A stretch of DNA of 64,000 nucleotides, taken from positions 593,693-657,692 of the forward strand of contig NZ_FOKM01000002.1 of assembly GCF_900111905.1 (NCBI RefSeq). Direction: 5' to 3'. Below are positions 8,773 through 18,003 of the stretch, one piece after another (within the stretch, counting starts at the first letter, position 1; the number at the start of each line of letters is the position of its first letter). Source of the DNA: Rhizobium sp. NFR07. Its GTDB lineage: Bacteria > Pseudomonadota > Alphaproteobacteria > Rhizobiales > Rhizobiaceae. A program made the position numbers and the translations under genes. Below the pieces are notes generated by a model. The model was not told where the DNA came from. It saw nothing but the letters and a program-made list of their open reading frames with translations, and searched no databases.

Positions 8773-10085
8773 CCGACGTGGTTTCCACCCCCGCCGGCGT
8801 CCTGGCGAAGCCCGCCCGTCGCGACATCGGCATCAAGCGCCGCTACGCCGCAGAACGCCGCTTCCGTGCCTATGGCATTGCTGCTCTGTCCTTCGGCATC
8901 CTCTTTCTCTTCATCCTGCTGTGGTCGGTCGTGTCCAAGGGCTACACCGCCTTCCAGCAGACGATGATCACCGTTCCGGTCGAGTTTTCCGAGCAGATCA
9001 TCGACAAGGACAATGAGCGCGCCACCGACCCGACCAAGCTGATGACGGCCAACTATCCCGTCATCGCCCGTAACGCGGTGGCCAAGGCGCTCGGCGTTGC
9101 CGAAAACGATCGCCAGGGCCTGCGCGCTGTCAACCAGATGATCTCGGACGGCGTCCGCGGCCAGCTGCGCGACATGGTCGTCGCCAATCCGCAGATCATC
9201 GGCACGACCCAGACGGTCTCGCTTCTCGCGGCCGGCGACATCGACAGCGCCTGGAAGGGCCAGATCGACCTCACCGTGTCGGAAAACAACCGCAAGGTTT
9301 CCGACCAGCAGGTTGGCTGGATGAACCAGCTCGCCGAAAGCGGCTCGCTTGCCAAGCATTTCAACGGCGGCATCTTCGTCAACGGCAATTCCAGCCGTCC
9401 GGAAGCCGCCGGCGTCGGCGTCGCCCTGATCGGCTCCTTCTACATGATGCTGATCGTGCTGGTGCTTTCGCTGCCGATCGGCGTCGCTGCCTCGATCTAT
9501 CTCGAAGAGTTCGCGCCGAAGAACAAGTTCACCGACCTGATCGAAGTGAACATCAACAATCTCGCGGCCGTGCCCTCGATCGTTTACGGTCTGCTGGGTC
9601 TCGCTGTCTTCATCAACTTCATGGGCCTGCCCCGCTCGGCCTCGCTGGTAGGTGGTCTGGTGCTGACGCTGATGACGCTGCCGACGATCATCATCGCCAC
9701 TCGCGCGGCGCTGAAGGCGGTCCCGCCGTCGATCCGCGCGGCCGCTCTCGGCCTCGGCGCATCGAAGATGCAGACCATCTTCCATCATGTCCTGCCGCTT
9801 GCCATGCCGGGCATCCTGACCGGCACGATCATCGGCCTGGCGCACGCGCTCGGTGAAACCGCGCCGCTTCTGCTGATCGGCATGGTCGCCTTCGTCGCCA
9901 ATTACCCGACGACGCCGATGGATCCGTCCACGGCCCTGCCGGTGCAGATCTACATGTGGGCGAACGAGGCGGAACGCGCGTTCGTTGAAAGAACCTCGGG
10001 AGCGATCATCATCCTGCTCCTGTTCCTCATTGTCATGAATGTTGGTGCAATTCTGTTGCGGCGGCGTTTCGAACGCCGGTGGTAG
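8769..10085 (+). CDS. pstA: Phosphate ABC transporter permease PstA
   Basis: 438 residues, partner permease of PstC. After a first helix (about 35-58) comes a large periplasmic insertion (about 60-210) of the DUF3333 type seen in alphaproteobacterial PstA. The transport core then shows YLEEFAPKNKFTDLIEV, NLAAVPSIVYGLLGL and the EAA-like loop RAAALGLGASKMQTI. It starts within the pstC stop codon and ends 12 bases before pstB. Confidence 0.95.
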   Translation: MTDVVSTPAGVLAKPARRDIGIKRRYAAERRFRAYGIAALSFGILFLFILLWSVVSKGYTAFQQTMITVPVEFSEQIIDKDNERATDPTKLMTANYPVIARNAVAKALGVAENDRQGLRAVNQMISDGVRGQLRDMVVANPQIIGTTQTVSLLAAGDIDSAWKGQIDLTVSENNRKVSDQQVGWMNQLAESGSLAKHFNGGIFVNGNSSRPEAAGVGVALIGSFYMMLIVLVLSLPIGVAASIYLEEFAPKNKFTDLIEVNINNLAAVPSIVYGLLGLAVFINFMGLPRSASLVGGLVLTLMTLPTIIIATRAALKAVPPSIRAAALGLGASKMQTIFHHVLPLAMPGILTGTIIGLAHALGETAPLLLIGMVAFVANYPTTPMDPSTALPVQIYMWANEAERAFVERTSGAIIILLLFLIVMNVGAILLRRRFERRW

Positions 10086-10097
10086 GAGATCGACACA

Positions 10098-10913
10098 ATG
10101 AATATGTTGTCAGAAGCAGCAGTTGAAAAGGCTCTGGACAAGAAGATGAATGACGTTGCGTACAAGATGATTGGCAAGGACGTGTCGGTTTATTACGGCG
10201 AGAAGCGTGCGCTTTTCGACGTGAACCTCAACGTCCGCGAAAACACCGTGACCGCGCTGATCGGCCCATCGGGCTGCGGCAAGTCGACCTTCCTGCGGAC
10301 GCTGAACCGCATGAACGACACGATCGAGAACTGCAAGGTTACCGGCAAGATCACGCTCGACAGCGACGATATCTACGACAAGGAAATCGACGTCGTGGAA
10401 CTTCGCGCCCGTGTCGGCATGGTCTTCCAGAAGCCGAACCCGTTCCCGAAGTCGATCTATGAGAACATCGCCTACGGCCCGCGCATTCACGGTCTCGCCC
10501 GCAACAAGGCGGATATGGATGCGATCGTCGAAGCATCCCTGCAGCGCGCCGGCCTCTGGTCGGAAGTGAAGGATCGTCTTCACGAAGGCGGCACCGGTCT
10601 CTCGGGTGGTCAGCAGCAGCGTCTGTGCATCGCCCGTGCGGTTGCCGTCTCGCCGGAAGTCATCCTGATGGATGAGCCCTGCTCGGCGCTCGACCCGATC
10701 GCGACGGCCAAGGTCGAGGAACTCATCCACGAACTTCGCGCCAACTACACGATCGTTATCGTAACCCACTCCATGCAGCAGGCAGCCCGCGTTTCCCAGC
10801 GCACCGCCATGTTCCATCTCGGCCAGCTGGTCGAGGAGAACGACACGGACAAGATGTTCACCAATCCGGATGACCAGCGCACCCAGGATTACATCATGGG
10901 TCGCTTCGGCTGA
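10098..10913 (+). CDS. pstB: Phosphate ABC transporter ATP-binding protein PstB
   Basis: 271 residues, the ATPase of the phosphate importer. Walker A is GPSGCGKST, the ABC signature is [14 protein letters not shown], Walker B is [13 protein letters not shown] and the switch histidine is in VIVTHSMQQ. The N-terminal 30 residues before the fold are charged and vary in this family. AGGAGA lies upstream of the ATG. It also participates in PhoU-dependent signalling to PhoR. Confidence 0.97.
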   Translation: MNMLSEAAVEKALDKKMNDVAYKMIGKDVSVYYGEKRALFDVNLNVRENTVTALIGPSGCGKSTFLRTLNRMNDTIENCKVTGKITLDSDDIYDKEIDVVELRARVGMVFQKPNPFPKSIYENIAYGPRIHGLARNKADMDAIVEASLQRAGLWSEVKDRLHEGGTGLSGGQQQRLCIARAVAVSPEVILMDEPCSALDPIATAKVEELIHELRANYTIVIVTHSMQQAARVSQRTAMFHLGQLVEENDTDKMFTNPDDQRTQDYIMGRFG

Positions 10914-10960
10914 TCGCCTGATCAGCGCTGTCGCCTGCTACGGATCTTGAGGACAAGAAG

Positions 10961-11674
10961 ATGGTTTCATCGCATATCCTGTCGGCTTACGACGAAGAAC
11001 TGAAATACCTGCGCCGCCGCATTTCCGAGATGGGCGGCCTGGCTGAGCAGATGTGCGGCGATGCCGTGCGCGCTCTGGTCAATTCCGATGCGGCTCTCGC
11101 CCAGAAGGTCATCTCCGACGACGTGATCCTCGATCACGCCGAGCGCGAGATCGGCGACAAGGCGATCGTCACCATCGCCCGCCGCCAGCCGGTGGCAAGC
11201 GACCTGCGCGAAATCATCGGCTCGCTGCGCATTGCAGCTGACCTGGAGCGCGTCGGCGACCTTGGCAAGAACACCGCCAAGCGCGTCATCGCCGTCCAGG
11301 GCACCGGCGTTCCGCGCAAGCTCGCCCGCGGTCTGGAGCATCTCTCCGATCTCGCCATGGTGCAGCTGAAGGAAGTGCTTGACGTCTATGCCAGCCGTTC
11401 GGCTGAAAAGGCAGAAGCCATCCGCGCCCGCGACGAAGAGATCGACGCGATGTACACCTCGCTGTTCCGCGAACTTCTGACCTACATGATGGAAGATCCG
11501 CGCAACATCACCACCTGCACCCATCTCCTGTTCTGCGCCAAGAACATCGAGCGCATCGGTGATCATGCGACCAACATCGCCGAGACCATTTACTACATGA
11601 CGACCGGCGCGCAACCGGAAGGCGAGCGTCCGAAGGACGACACGTCGAACACGGTCGGCGCGCTCGCCGACTGA
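10961..11674 (+). CDS. phoU: Phosphate-signalling regulator PhoU
   Basis: 237 residues, all-helical. Two PhoU repeats are visible, each with the metal-cluster type motif: REIGDKAIVTIARRQPVASDLR with RIAADLERVGDLGKNTAKR in the first, and the NIERIGDHATNIAE motif in the second. PhoU links the Pst transporter to PhoR and represses the regulon when phosphate is plentiful. It lies 47 bases after pstB with no terminator between. Confidence 0.96.
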   Translation: MVSSHILSAYDEELKYLRRRISEMGGLAEQMCGDAVRALVNSDAALAQKVISDDVILDHAEREIGDKAIVTIARRQPVASDLREIIGSLRIAADLERVGDLGKNTAKRVIAVQGTGVPRKLARGLEHLSDLAMVQLKEVLDVYASRSAEKAEAIRARDEEIDAMYTSLFRELLTYMMEDPRNITTCTHLLFCAKNIERIGDHATNIAETIYYMTTGAQPEGERPKDDTSNTVGALAD

Positions 11675-11719
11675 GGTCGGCTGGCGACCGCCAAGGCAAT
11701 GTGACGGAGCAGAGACGAA

Positions 11720-12403
11720 ATGCAGCCAAGAATTGCTGTCGTGGAAGACGAGGAGGCGCTGAGCGTCCTCCTCCGTTATAACCTTGAGGCCGAAGGCTAC
11801 GAGGTCGAAACTATCCTCAGGGGTGACGAAGCCGAGATCAGGCTGCAGGAACGGGCGCCCGACCTTCTGCTCCTCGACTGGATGCTTCCCGGCGTTTCCG
11901 GTATCGAGCTGTGCCGTCGCCTGCGCATGCGGCCCGAAACCGAGCGGCTGCCGATCATCATGCTGACGGCACGCGGCGAGGAAAGTGAACGGGTTCGTGG
12001 CCTCGCCACCGGCGCAGACGACTATGTGGTAAAGCCCTTCTCGACGCCGGAACTGATGGCCCGCGTCAAGGCGATGCTGCGTCGCGCCAAGCCGGAAGTT
12101 CTCTCCAGCGTCCTGCGCTGCGGCGACATCGAGCTCGACCGCGAGACCCATCGCGTTCATCGCAAGACCCGCGAAGTGCGCCTCGGCCCGACGGAATTCC
12201 GCCTGCTGGAATTCCTGATGACCTCGCCGGGTCGCGTCTTCTCGCGTTCGCAGCTCCTGGACGGCGTCTGGGGCCACGACATCTATGTCGACGAACGCAC
12301 CGTCGACGTCCATGTCGGCCGCCTGCGCAAGGCGCTCAACTTCTCCAACATGCAGGATGTCATCCGCACCGTTCGCGGCGCCGGCTATTCGATGGAAGCC
12401 TGA
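11720..12403 (+). CDS. phoB: Phosphate-regulon response regulator PhoB
   Basis: 227 residues. Receiver domain 1-120 with phosphoacceptor Asp53 (LLLLDWMLPGVSG), Thr in MLTARGEE and Lys in YVVKPFS. A winged-helix output domain follows (about 128-225; FRLLEFLMTSPGRVFSR, DERTVDVHVGRLRKAL). PhoB binds Pho boxes such as the one at 5946. Being last in the pst operon makes the regulator autoinduced. A strong terminator follows. Confidence 0.96.
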   Translation: MQPRIAVVEDEEALSVLLRYNLEAEGYEVETILRGDEAEIRLQERAPDLLLLDWMLPGVSGIELCRRLRMRPETERLPIIMLTARGEESERVRGLATGADDYVVKPFSTPELMARVKAMLRRAKPEVLSSVLRCGDIELDRETHRVHRKTREVRLGPTEFRLLEFLMTSPGRVFSRSQLLDGVWGHDIYVDERTVDVHVGRLRKALNFSNMQDVIRTVRGAGYSMEA

Positions 12404-12430
12404 TCCGGCGAAAACCTGCTTCGAATGAAT

Positions 12431-12475
12431 TCAGCCCGGGAGCGGTCGCCGTTCCCGGGCTGATTTGTTTTGTTG
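12431..12475 (+). terminator. Rho-independent terminator of the pst-pho operon
   Basis: TCAGCCCGGGA and TCCCGGGCTGA form a perfect 11-bp stem (12431-12441 with 12453-12463), followed by the T-rich tract TTTGTTTTGTTG. It lies 27 bases after the phoB stop. Confidence 0.9.
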
Positions 12476-12483
12476 TCGGCTGA

Positions 12484-12918
12484 TCAGGCTTCGGCCTTCT
12501 CCCGCCATTCCGGCAGCGGAAACACGCGGTCATAGGCCCAGTTGAAGACGAAGGCATAGACCAGGTAGAAGAGCGCAAACGAGATATCCATCACCAGCGC
12601 ATGCCAGATGGTCACGCCGAGATACCAGGCGATGAACGGCAGAAGCACGATAAGCAGTCCGAGTTCGAACAGGACGGTATGGATGACCCTGAGCGGGAGC
12701 GTCTTCTCGGTGCTGCCGCGCAGTCTCTGCATCAGGTGGTCGAAACCGAGATTGTAGACATAGTTGAAGATCGTCGCGAGCGTCGAAGAGACGATGCCGA
12801 TGACGCCCATATGTTCGATGGGCATGCCGAATAGGACCGCGCTGAACGGAATGAACAGGGCAAGTCCGATGATTTCGAAGCTGATGGCGTGGCGGATGCG
12901 GTCACGTGTAGTGCGCAT
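12484..12918 (-). CDS. PACE-family proton-coupled efflux protein (AceI-like)
   Basis: 144 residues, four predicted membrane helices arranged as two tandem helix pairs. PACE proteins export cationic compounds such as chlorhexidine or short diamines by proton exchange. The N-terminal signature RDRIRHAISFEIIGL holds the conserved acidic residue (Glu15) in helix 1, and the second pair starts with LRVIHTVLFELGLLIV, repeating the RxxH...FE pattern. The last helix has FNWAYDRVFP, a family hallmark. Monocistronic and convergent with phoB. Substrate unknown. Confidence 0.88.
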   Translation of the reverse strand: MRTTRDRIRHAISFEIIGLALFIPFSAVLFGMPIEHMGVIGIVSSTLATIFNYVYNLGFDHLMQRLRGSTEKTLPLRVIHTVLFELGLLIVLLPFIAWYLGVTIWHALVMDISFALFYLVYAFVFNWAYDRVFPLPEWREKAEA

Positions 12919-13079
12919 AATCTCTGACCCCTTGGGTTCTGCCGGGTCGTCCCGGCGATTGCACCCATGCTGGGGGAGGTCGTCCTCGCAGGCACTAGAT
13001 AGGCGTTCGTTTGCCGGTGGGCAAGCTGCAACTTGGCAAGGCAGCTTTGCGCAGAGGGGCAGGCATTGACCACAGGCAC

Positions 13080-13105
13080 AAAAAAAGCGGGCCTGAGCCC
13101 GCTTT
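13080..13105 (-). terminator. Rho-independent terminator of gcrA
   Basis: Read on the minus strand, AAAGCGGGC, loop TCAG, GCCCGCTTT, then a run of T (plus-strand A at 13080-13086). It begins 23 bases after the gcrA stop. Confidence 0.88.
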
Positions 13106-13127
13106 CATAATCTCGCAAATTGCCTGA

Positions 13128-13661
13128 TCAGGCACGCGCCGCCGATGCCTTGCGGCGATCGTGAACCGGCTGGTAGGCCAGCTTGGCGTGATAGGTGCAG
13201 TAGGGCGAATTGTCCGGGCTTTCGCAGCCGCAGAAGTGGAAATCGTCGGTCAGCGGGTCGCCGACCGGCCACTTGCAGGTGCGTTCGGTCAGCTCGGTCA
13301 GAGCCAGCTTGCGGGAGATCGGCAGCACGACGTTGGACGCCGGGCGGTAGACCAGTTCCTGCGAAGCTTCGAATTCGACCTCTTCCTTCAGGGCGGTCGC
13401 ACCGACCGGACGGGCTACCGTGCGGGTCGCGGTGCGCGCTGCGAAGGTCTGCGGACGGGGAGCGGCCGCCGGGCGCTTTACCGCGCGGTTGGTGGCAACG
13501 GTTCCGCCGGCTTTCGCTCGGCCCGGAAGGTTCAGGCGATGGACCTTGCCGATGACGGCATTGCGGCTTACACCGCCCAGTTGTGCCGCGATCTGGCTGG
13601 CGCTCAGGCCTTCCGACCAAAGTCTCTTGAGTTTTTCAACGCGCTCGTCCGTCCAGTTCAT
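13128..13661 (-). CDS. gcrA: Cell-cycle regulator GcrA
   Basis: 177 residues. The N-terminus MNWTDERVEKLKRLWSEG and SASQIAAQLGGVSRNAVIGK is the diagnostic GcrA DNA-binding HTH; a basic Ala/Pro linker and a C-terminal zinc-ribbon-like segment (CKWPVGDP, CGCESP, CTYHAKLAY) that contacts sigma-70 follow. GcrA works with CcrM: it binds sigma70-RNA polymerase and activates promoters carrying GANTC sites. Its own upstream region holds six GANTC sites, consistent with methylation-linked autoregulation. Divergent from argD. Confidence 0.95.
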   Translation of the reverse strand: MNWTDERVEKLKRLWSEGLSASQIAAQLGGVSRNAVIGKVHRLNLPGRAKAGGTVATNRAVKRPAAAPRPQTFAARTATRTVARPVGATALKEEVEFEASQELVYRPASNVVLPISRKLALTELTERTCKWPVGDPLTDDFHFCGCESPDNSPYCTYHAKLAYQPVHDRRKASAARA

Positions 13662-13811
13662 GCCCGTTCTCCGCCGTTTGAACGTTTAGGCATGCAGAAT
13701 CCCTCACCGTTGCTACGGAAGTCATTCCGCAACAGGCACTATATCTATGCTTTTGGTGACTAGTTCCGCCGCATGCAGTCTAGTAATTGATCTTTAACCT
13801 AGTAGCAGGCG

Positions 13812-13887
13812 GACTCCGTGGCAAGAGTCGGGCGAATCGACGTGAATCGATTTCTCGGTTTTCCCCAACTTGCTTCCCCGAAGAGTC
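13812..13887. promoter_or_regulatory. Cluster of five GANTC (CcrM) sites upstream of gcrA
   Basis: GACTC 13812-13816, GAGTC 13825-13829, GAATC 13834-13838, GAATC 13844-13848 and GAGTC 13883-13887; a sixth, GAATC, is at 13697-13701. About one per 256 bases is expected at even base composition. The middle pair lies in a near-repeat (GCGAATCGA, GTGAATCGA). Confidence 0.7.
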
Positions 13888-13951
13888 ATTTTTGTCACAG
13901 CCGACGGTGGTGTCATTGGGTGCTGATAGCCCTGATTTTCCGCGGCTTTTG

Positions 13952-13980
13952 TTGACATTCCGGCACTGAGCTAAGATAGT
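13952..13980 (+). promoter_or_regulatory. Sigma-70-type promoter of argD
   Basis: TTGACA, a 17-base spacer, then GATAGT. This is a consensus -35 with a fair -10, placing the transcript start near 13987, about 80 bases before the argD ATG. Confidence 0.65.
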
Positions 13981-13986
13981 GCCCCC

Positions 13987-14017
13987 GCCGCCCCGAGGGC
14001 GGCATTTTGATTTTTTG
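13987..14017 (+). terminator. Terminator-like hairpin at the start of the argD leader
   Basis: GCCGCCC, loop CGA, GGGCGGC, then ATTTTGATTTTTTG. It has the form of an intrinsic terminator but sits just downstream of the predicted start of transcription and about 50 bases before the argD ATG, so it may be an attenuator or 5' stability element. Confidence 0.5.
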
Positions 14018-14066
14018 CAATGTCCTTTGCCAAAGGGACGATGACTACCTCAGGAGTGATGTCGCC

Positions 14067-15263
14067 ATGGCTGAATCTGCGCTTTTCGACACTTTTGCCC
14101 GGGCTCCGCTGCGCTTCGAGCGCGGTGAGGGCGTTTGGCTCGTGACGGAAAGCGGCGAGCGATATCTCGATTTCGGCGCCGGCGTCGCGGTCACCTCCTG
14201 CGGTCATGCCAATCCCCATCTCGTGAATGCGCTGAAGTCGCAGGCAGAGAAGGTCTGGCACCTGTCAAACCTCTACGAGATCCCGGAGCAGGAGCGTCTT
14301 GCCCGCCGCCTGACGGAAGCCACTTTCGCCGACAAGGCCTTCTTCACCAATTCGGGTGCGGAAGCGCTGGAATGCGCCATCAAGACGGCGCGTCGCTATC
14401 ACTTCTCCAAGGGCCACCCGGAAAAATTCCACATCATCACCTTCGAAGGCGCATTCCACGGCCGCACGATCGCGACGATTGCCGCCGGTGGCCAGGAAAA
14501 GTACATGGAAGGCTTCGGTCCGAAGGCCCAAGGCTTCGACCAGGTTCCGTTCGGTGATCTTGATGCTCTGAATGCGGCGATCAACGAAAACACCGGCGCC
14601 ATCCTCATCGAGCCGATCCAGGGCGAGGGCGGCGTACGTCCCGTGCCGAAGGAATTCATGCGCGAACTTCGTCGTATCTGCGACGAAAAGGGCCTGCTGC
14701 TGATCCTCGACGAGGTTCAGACCGGCGTCGGCCGCACGGGCAAGTTCTTCGCCCATGAATGGTCCGGCGTCACGCCCGATATCATGGCGATCGCCAAGGG
14801 CATCGGTGGCGGCTTCCCGTTCGGCGCTTGCCTTGCGACCGCCGAGGCGGCTTCCGGCATGAAGCCCGGCATCCACGGCACGACCTATGGCGGCAATCCG
14901 CTGGCCATGGCCTGCGGCAATGCCGTGCTCGATATCGTTCTGGCCGACGGATTCCTTGAAAACGTCCGCGATGTCGCACTCGTCTTCTGTCAGGGCCTTG
15001 CCGCGCTCAAGGATCGCTTTCCGGAAGTGATCGAAGATATCCGCGGTGAAGGCCTGCTGCTCGGCATCAAGGCAAAGCCGCCGGCGGCCGAACTCGTGGC
15101 GGGCATGCGCAACGAACACATGCTGGCAGTTCCGGCAGGCGACAATGTCGTCCGTCTTCTGCCGCCGCTCACCGTCACTGCGGAAGAAGCACGCGAAGGC
15201 TTGGCCCGCATCGAGCGTGCCGCCGAAGCGCTTACCGCCGAACAGCTCAAGAAAACCGCCTAA
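14067..15263 (+). CDS. argD: Acetylornithine aminotransferase
   Basis: 398 residues, PLP enzyme of arginine biosynthesis that converts N-acetylglutamate semialdehyde to acetylornithine. Class-III aminotransferase motifs are present: [14 protein letters not shown], the catalytic-lysine segment [14 protein letters not shown], the internal aspartate [16 protein letters not shown] and [10 protein letters not shown]. Start chosen at [10 protein letters not shown], the usual family N-terminus, with AGGAG ten bases upstream. It is followed 53 bases later by argF, so the two act as an arg operon. Confidence 0.95.
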   Translation: MAESALFDTFARAPLRFERGEGVWLVTESGERYLDFGAGVAVTSCGHANPHLVNALKSQAEKVWHLSNLYEIPEQERLARRLTEATFADKAFFTNSGAEALECAIKTARRYHFSKGHPEKFHIITFEGAFHGRTIATIAAGGQEKYMEGFGPKAQGFDQVPFGDLDALNAAINENTGAILIEPIQGEGGVRPVPKEFMRELRRICDEKGLLLILDEVQTGVGRTGKFFAHEWSGVTPDIMAIAKGIGGGFPFGACLATAEAASGMKPGIHGTTYGGNPLAMACGNAVLDIVLADGFLENVRDVALVFCQGLAALKDRFPEVIEDIRGEGLLLGIKAKPPAAELVAGMRNEHMLAVPAGDNVVRLLPPLTVTAEEAREGLARIERAAEALTAEQLKKTA

Positions 15264-15316
15264 GCGGATATCAGAGAGGGTACCTTTTCCGGTTCCCTCG
15301 GATAGGGAACCAGTCA

Positions 15317-16234
15317 ATGGCATCACCGAAGCATTTCCTCGATCTTTCCGCCGTTTCGTCGGCTGACCTGCGCGTCATGCTGGATGACGCAAAGGTGCGC
15401 AAGCAGGCCACCAAGGCCGGCACCGCCGACAAGCCGCTTGCCGGCAAGATGCTGGCAATGATTTTCGAGAAGCCCTCCACCCGCACCCGCGTTTCCTTCG
15501 ATGTCGGCATGCGCCAGCTCGGCGGCGAGACCCTGTTCCTGTCGGGCACCGAAATGCAGCTCGGCCGGGCGGAGACGATCGGCGACACCGCCAAGGTCCT
15601 GTCGCGTTATGTCGATGCCATCATGATCCGCACTACCGAGCATGCGCGCCTGATGGAAATGGCCGAGCATGCGACAGTGCCGGTCATCAATGCGCTCACC
15701 GATCTCACCCATCCCTGCCAGATCATGGCCGACCTGATGACCTTCGAGGAACATCGCGGTTCGGTCGAAGGCAAGACGATCGCCTGGACGGGCGACGGCA
15801 ATAACGTGCTGCATTCGCTGGTCGAAGGCTCGGCCCGTTTCGGCTACCGAATGAACATGGCCGTGCCGATGGGCTCGGAGCCGGACGACAAGATCCTCAA
15901 CTGGGCCCGCGACAATGGCGGTAATATCATGCTCTGCCATGATGCCGAGCGTGCGGTCGACGGCGCCGATGTCGTCGTCACCGATACCTGGGTGTCGATG
16001 AACCAGGAGCACAAGGCCCGCGGCCACAACATCTTCCAGCCGTACCAGGTGAACGAGGCACTGATGAAGCGTGCCAACCAGGATGCACTCTTCATGCATT
16101 GCCTGCCGGCACATCGCGGCGAGGAAGTCACCAACGAGGTTATCGATGGACCGCAGTCGGTCGTCTTCGATGAGGCGGAAAACCGCCTTCATGCACAGAA
16201 GTCGATCCTTGCCTGGTGTTTTGGCGTCGTCTGA
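15317..16234 (+). CDS. argF: Ornithine carbamoyltransferase
   Basis: 305 residues, makes citrulline from ornithine and carbamoyl phosphate. The carbamoyl-phosphate motif [11 protein letters not shown], the second phosphate/substrate motif DLTHPCQ, the ornithine loop DTWVSMNQE and the [11 protein letters not shown] motif are all seen. Length and order of motifs are normal. Co-directional with argD and hslO; a weak hairpin follows. Confidence 0.97.
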   Translation: MASPKHFLDLSAVSSADLRVMLDDAKVRKQATKAGTADKPLAGKMLAMIFEKPSTRTRVSFDVGMRQLGGETLFLSGTEMQLGRAETIGDTAKVLSRYVDAIMIRTTEHARLMEMAEHATVPVINALTDLTHPCQIMADLMTFEEHRGSVEGKTIAWTGDGNNVLHSLVEGSARFGYRMNMAVPMGSEPDDKILNWARDNGGNIMLCHDAERAVDGADVVVTDTWVSMNQEHKARGHNIFQPYQVNEALMKRANQDALFMHCLPAHRGEEVTNEVIDGPQSVVFDEAENRLHAQKSILAWCFGVV

Positions 16235-16265
16235 GCGGCAAAATCACCCGATCTTGAACTGACCT

Positions 16266-16291
16266 GAAGCCGATACCATCTGTCGGCTTTC
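16266..16291 (+). terminator. Weak hairpin after argF
   Basis: GAAGCCGA and TCGGCTTTC pair (one G-U) around a nine-base loop, 32 bases after the argF stop. No T-run follows, so it may only attenuate read-through into hslO. Confidence 0.35.
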
Positions 16292-16430
16292 AGTCTGCGC
16301 CTTACTCGTGTAATCGGCGCTTCAACACACATTGCCGATACCTTTCCGGCGGCCAGCGGTTCCGCTTGCCTTGCCGTTTGTGTAAAGGTCGGGGGCGAGA
16401 CCCCAGGTGATCGGCGCGAAGGAGAGAATG

Positions 16431-17417
16431 ATGGCGGAAGCGATTGTGGAACTGAAGGATCTCCACTTTGCCGGTGATGATCGCGTTGTGCCGTTCCAGG
16501 TGGAAGGGCTCGATGTGCGCGGCCGCGCGGTGCAGATGGGACCGCTCCTGAACGCGATCCTGGGCCGGCATGACTATCCCGCGCCGGTCGCGCGCCTGCT
16601 CGCCGAGGCAGTCGTGCTGACGGCCTTGCTGGGGACTTCGCTGAAGTTCGACGGCAAGTTCACCATCCAGACCAAGGGCGACGGCCCGGTCGATCTTCTG
16701 GTTGCCGATTTCTCGACGCCGGACTCCCTGCGCGCCTATGCCCGTTTCGACGAGGAAGCGCTGGAGGCCGCGGTCAAGGACGGCAGGATTTCGCCGCCTG
16801 AGCTTCTCGGGGAGGGCGTGCTTGCTTTCACCATCGACCAGGGTCAGGGCATGCAGCCCTACCAGGGTATCGTGCCGCTCGACGGCTCGTCGCTTGAAGA
16901 AATCGCCGGTGTCTATTTCCGTCAGTCGGAACAGATCCCGACGCGCGTGCGCCTCGGCGTCGCCGAACTCTTCGACCGTGACGAGGATGGCAAGCCGCGC
17001 CACAACTGGCGGGCCGGTGGTCTGATCGCCCAGTTCCTGCCGCAGGCCCCCGAGCGCATGCGCCATCCGGACCTCCATGGCGGCGATGGTGACGAGCGCG
17101 ATACCGATCTCGCCGACGACGCCTGGAACGAGGCCCGTACTCTGGTCGAGACGATCGACACCGACGAGCTGACGGATCCGCAGGTCGCCATCGAGCGGCT
17201 TCTCTACCGGCTCTTCCACGAGCGCGGCGTGCGGGTATACGAGCCGCAGACGGTCTTAGACCGCTGCAGCTGCTCGCGCGACAAGATCAAGGGTGTTCTC
17301 GACGGCTTCACGGCCGACGAGATCAGGGACACCCAGGAAGATGGCCAGATCGCCGTCACCTGTGAGTTCTGCTCGACGACCTATCGCTACGAAGTCTCGG
17401 AATTTGTCGCAGCCTGA
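16431..17417 (+). CDS. hslO: Redox-regulated chaperone Hsp33
   Basis: 328 residues. Hsp33 is a cytosolic holdase switched on by oxidative unfolding of its zinc site. The C-terminal zinc ligands are present as CSC (RCSCSRDK) and CEFC (TCEFCST), 30-odd residues apart. The N-terminal domain has VVLTALLGTSLKFDGKF and FTIDQGQGMQPYQG. The second of two adjacent ATGs (16428 and 16431) is chosen because it sits five bases from AAGGAGA. Adjacency to argDF is common in rhizobia. Confidence 0.94.
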   Translation: MAEAIVELKDLHFAGDDRVVPFQVEGLDVRGRAVQMGPLLNAILGRHDYPAPVARLLAEAVVLTALLGTSLKFDGKFTIQTKGDGPVDLLVADFSTPDSLRAYARFDEEALEAAVKDGRISPPELLGEGVLAFTIDQGQGMQPYQGIVPLDGSSLEEIAGVYFRQSEQIPTRVRLGVAELFDRDEDGKPRHNWRAGGLIAQFLPQAPERMRHPDLHGGDGDERDTDLADDAWNEARTLVETIDTDELTDPQVAIERLLYRLFHERGVRVYEPQTVLDRCSCSRDKIKGVLDGFTADEIRDTQEDGQIAVTCEFCSTTYRYEVSEFVAA

Positions 17418-17442
17418 AATGAATCCAGCCTTGGCCGCGTTC

Positions 17443-17835
17443 TCAGTTGAGGACGCGGACGATGCCCGGTGAATCCAGCGAGAAGGCGGGGATGTCGACC
17501 TTGAACACCTCGCCTTCGTCCGTCTGCATGTCGTAATGGCCGAACATCATGCCCGAAGGCGTATCAAGCGGGCAGCCGGAAGAATATTCGTAGGAATCGC
17601 CCGGCTTCAGGCTCGGCTGTTCTCCGACGACGCCGAGGCCGTCCACTTCGTCCACCAAGCCGTTCTCGTCGGTGATGTGCCAGTAGCGATGCACCAGTTT
17701 CACCGTCAGCATCGAGTGGTTCTCGATCACGATCTTGTAGCCCCAGACATAGCGGCTGTCTTCCGGGCTGGATTGCTCCTCCAGATAGAACGGCTCTACG
17801 ACGACTTCTATGTCTCTTGTCCGGGCGCGATACAT
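17443..17835 (-). CDS. apaG: ApaG/Co2+-Mg2+ efflux-associated domain protein
   Basis: 130 residues, a single FN3-like ApaG domain. Family hallmarks: [46 protein letters not shown] and GMMFGHYDM. In enterobacteria apaG mutants show altered cobalt resistance, but the biochemical role is unresolved; the glycine-rich GxGxxG-like segment may bind pyrophosphate groups. An ATG three codons upstream is possible; [11 protein letters not shown] matches the family start. Convergent with hslO. Confidence 0.92.
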   Translation of the reverse strand: MYRARTRDIEVVVEPFYLEEQSSPEDSRYVWGYKIVIENHSMLTVKLVHRYWHITDENGLVDEVDGLGVVGEQPSLKPGDSYEYSSGCPLDTPSGMMFGHYDMQTDEGEVFKVDIPAFSLDSPGIVRVLN

Positions 17836-18003
17836 GGACAACACCTCAACTCACTCGTGTCGGATATTGTACAGGGCGCCTCAAACGTCAAGAAAACTCA
17901 CGGCTTAGGCGCTAAGCCGTGAAACGTTCTTGAAATTAGGGATAACTGATATGGTGAATCCCACTATTCTGGGATCCACCACTCCGAAGGCCCTGCCGTA
18001 GTG

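Larger units (their letters stand above)
13662..14066. other. Long divergent intergenic region gcrA/argD
   Basis: A 405-base gap without a supportable gene. It holds a cluster of GANTC sites on the gcrA side and a consensus-like promoter followed by a hairpin on the argD side (separate entries). A 60-codon frame at 13787-13969 lacks a ribosome site and normal codon bias, so it is not called. Confidence 0.7.

Noticed and set aside
10967..12313. 448-codon minus-strand frame across phoU and phoB
   Set aside because: Both plus-strand genes have complete family motifs.
13787..13969. 60-codon frame between gcrA and argD
   Set aside because: No ribosome site, atypical codons and overlap with the GANTC cluster and the argD promoter.
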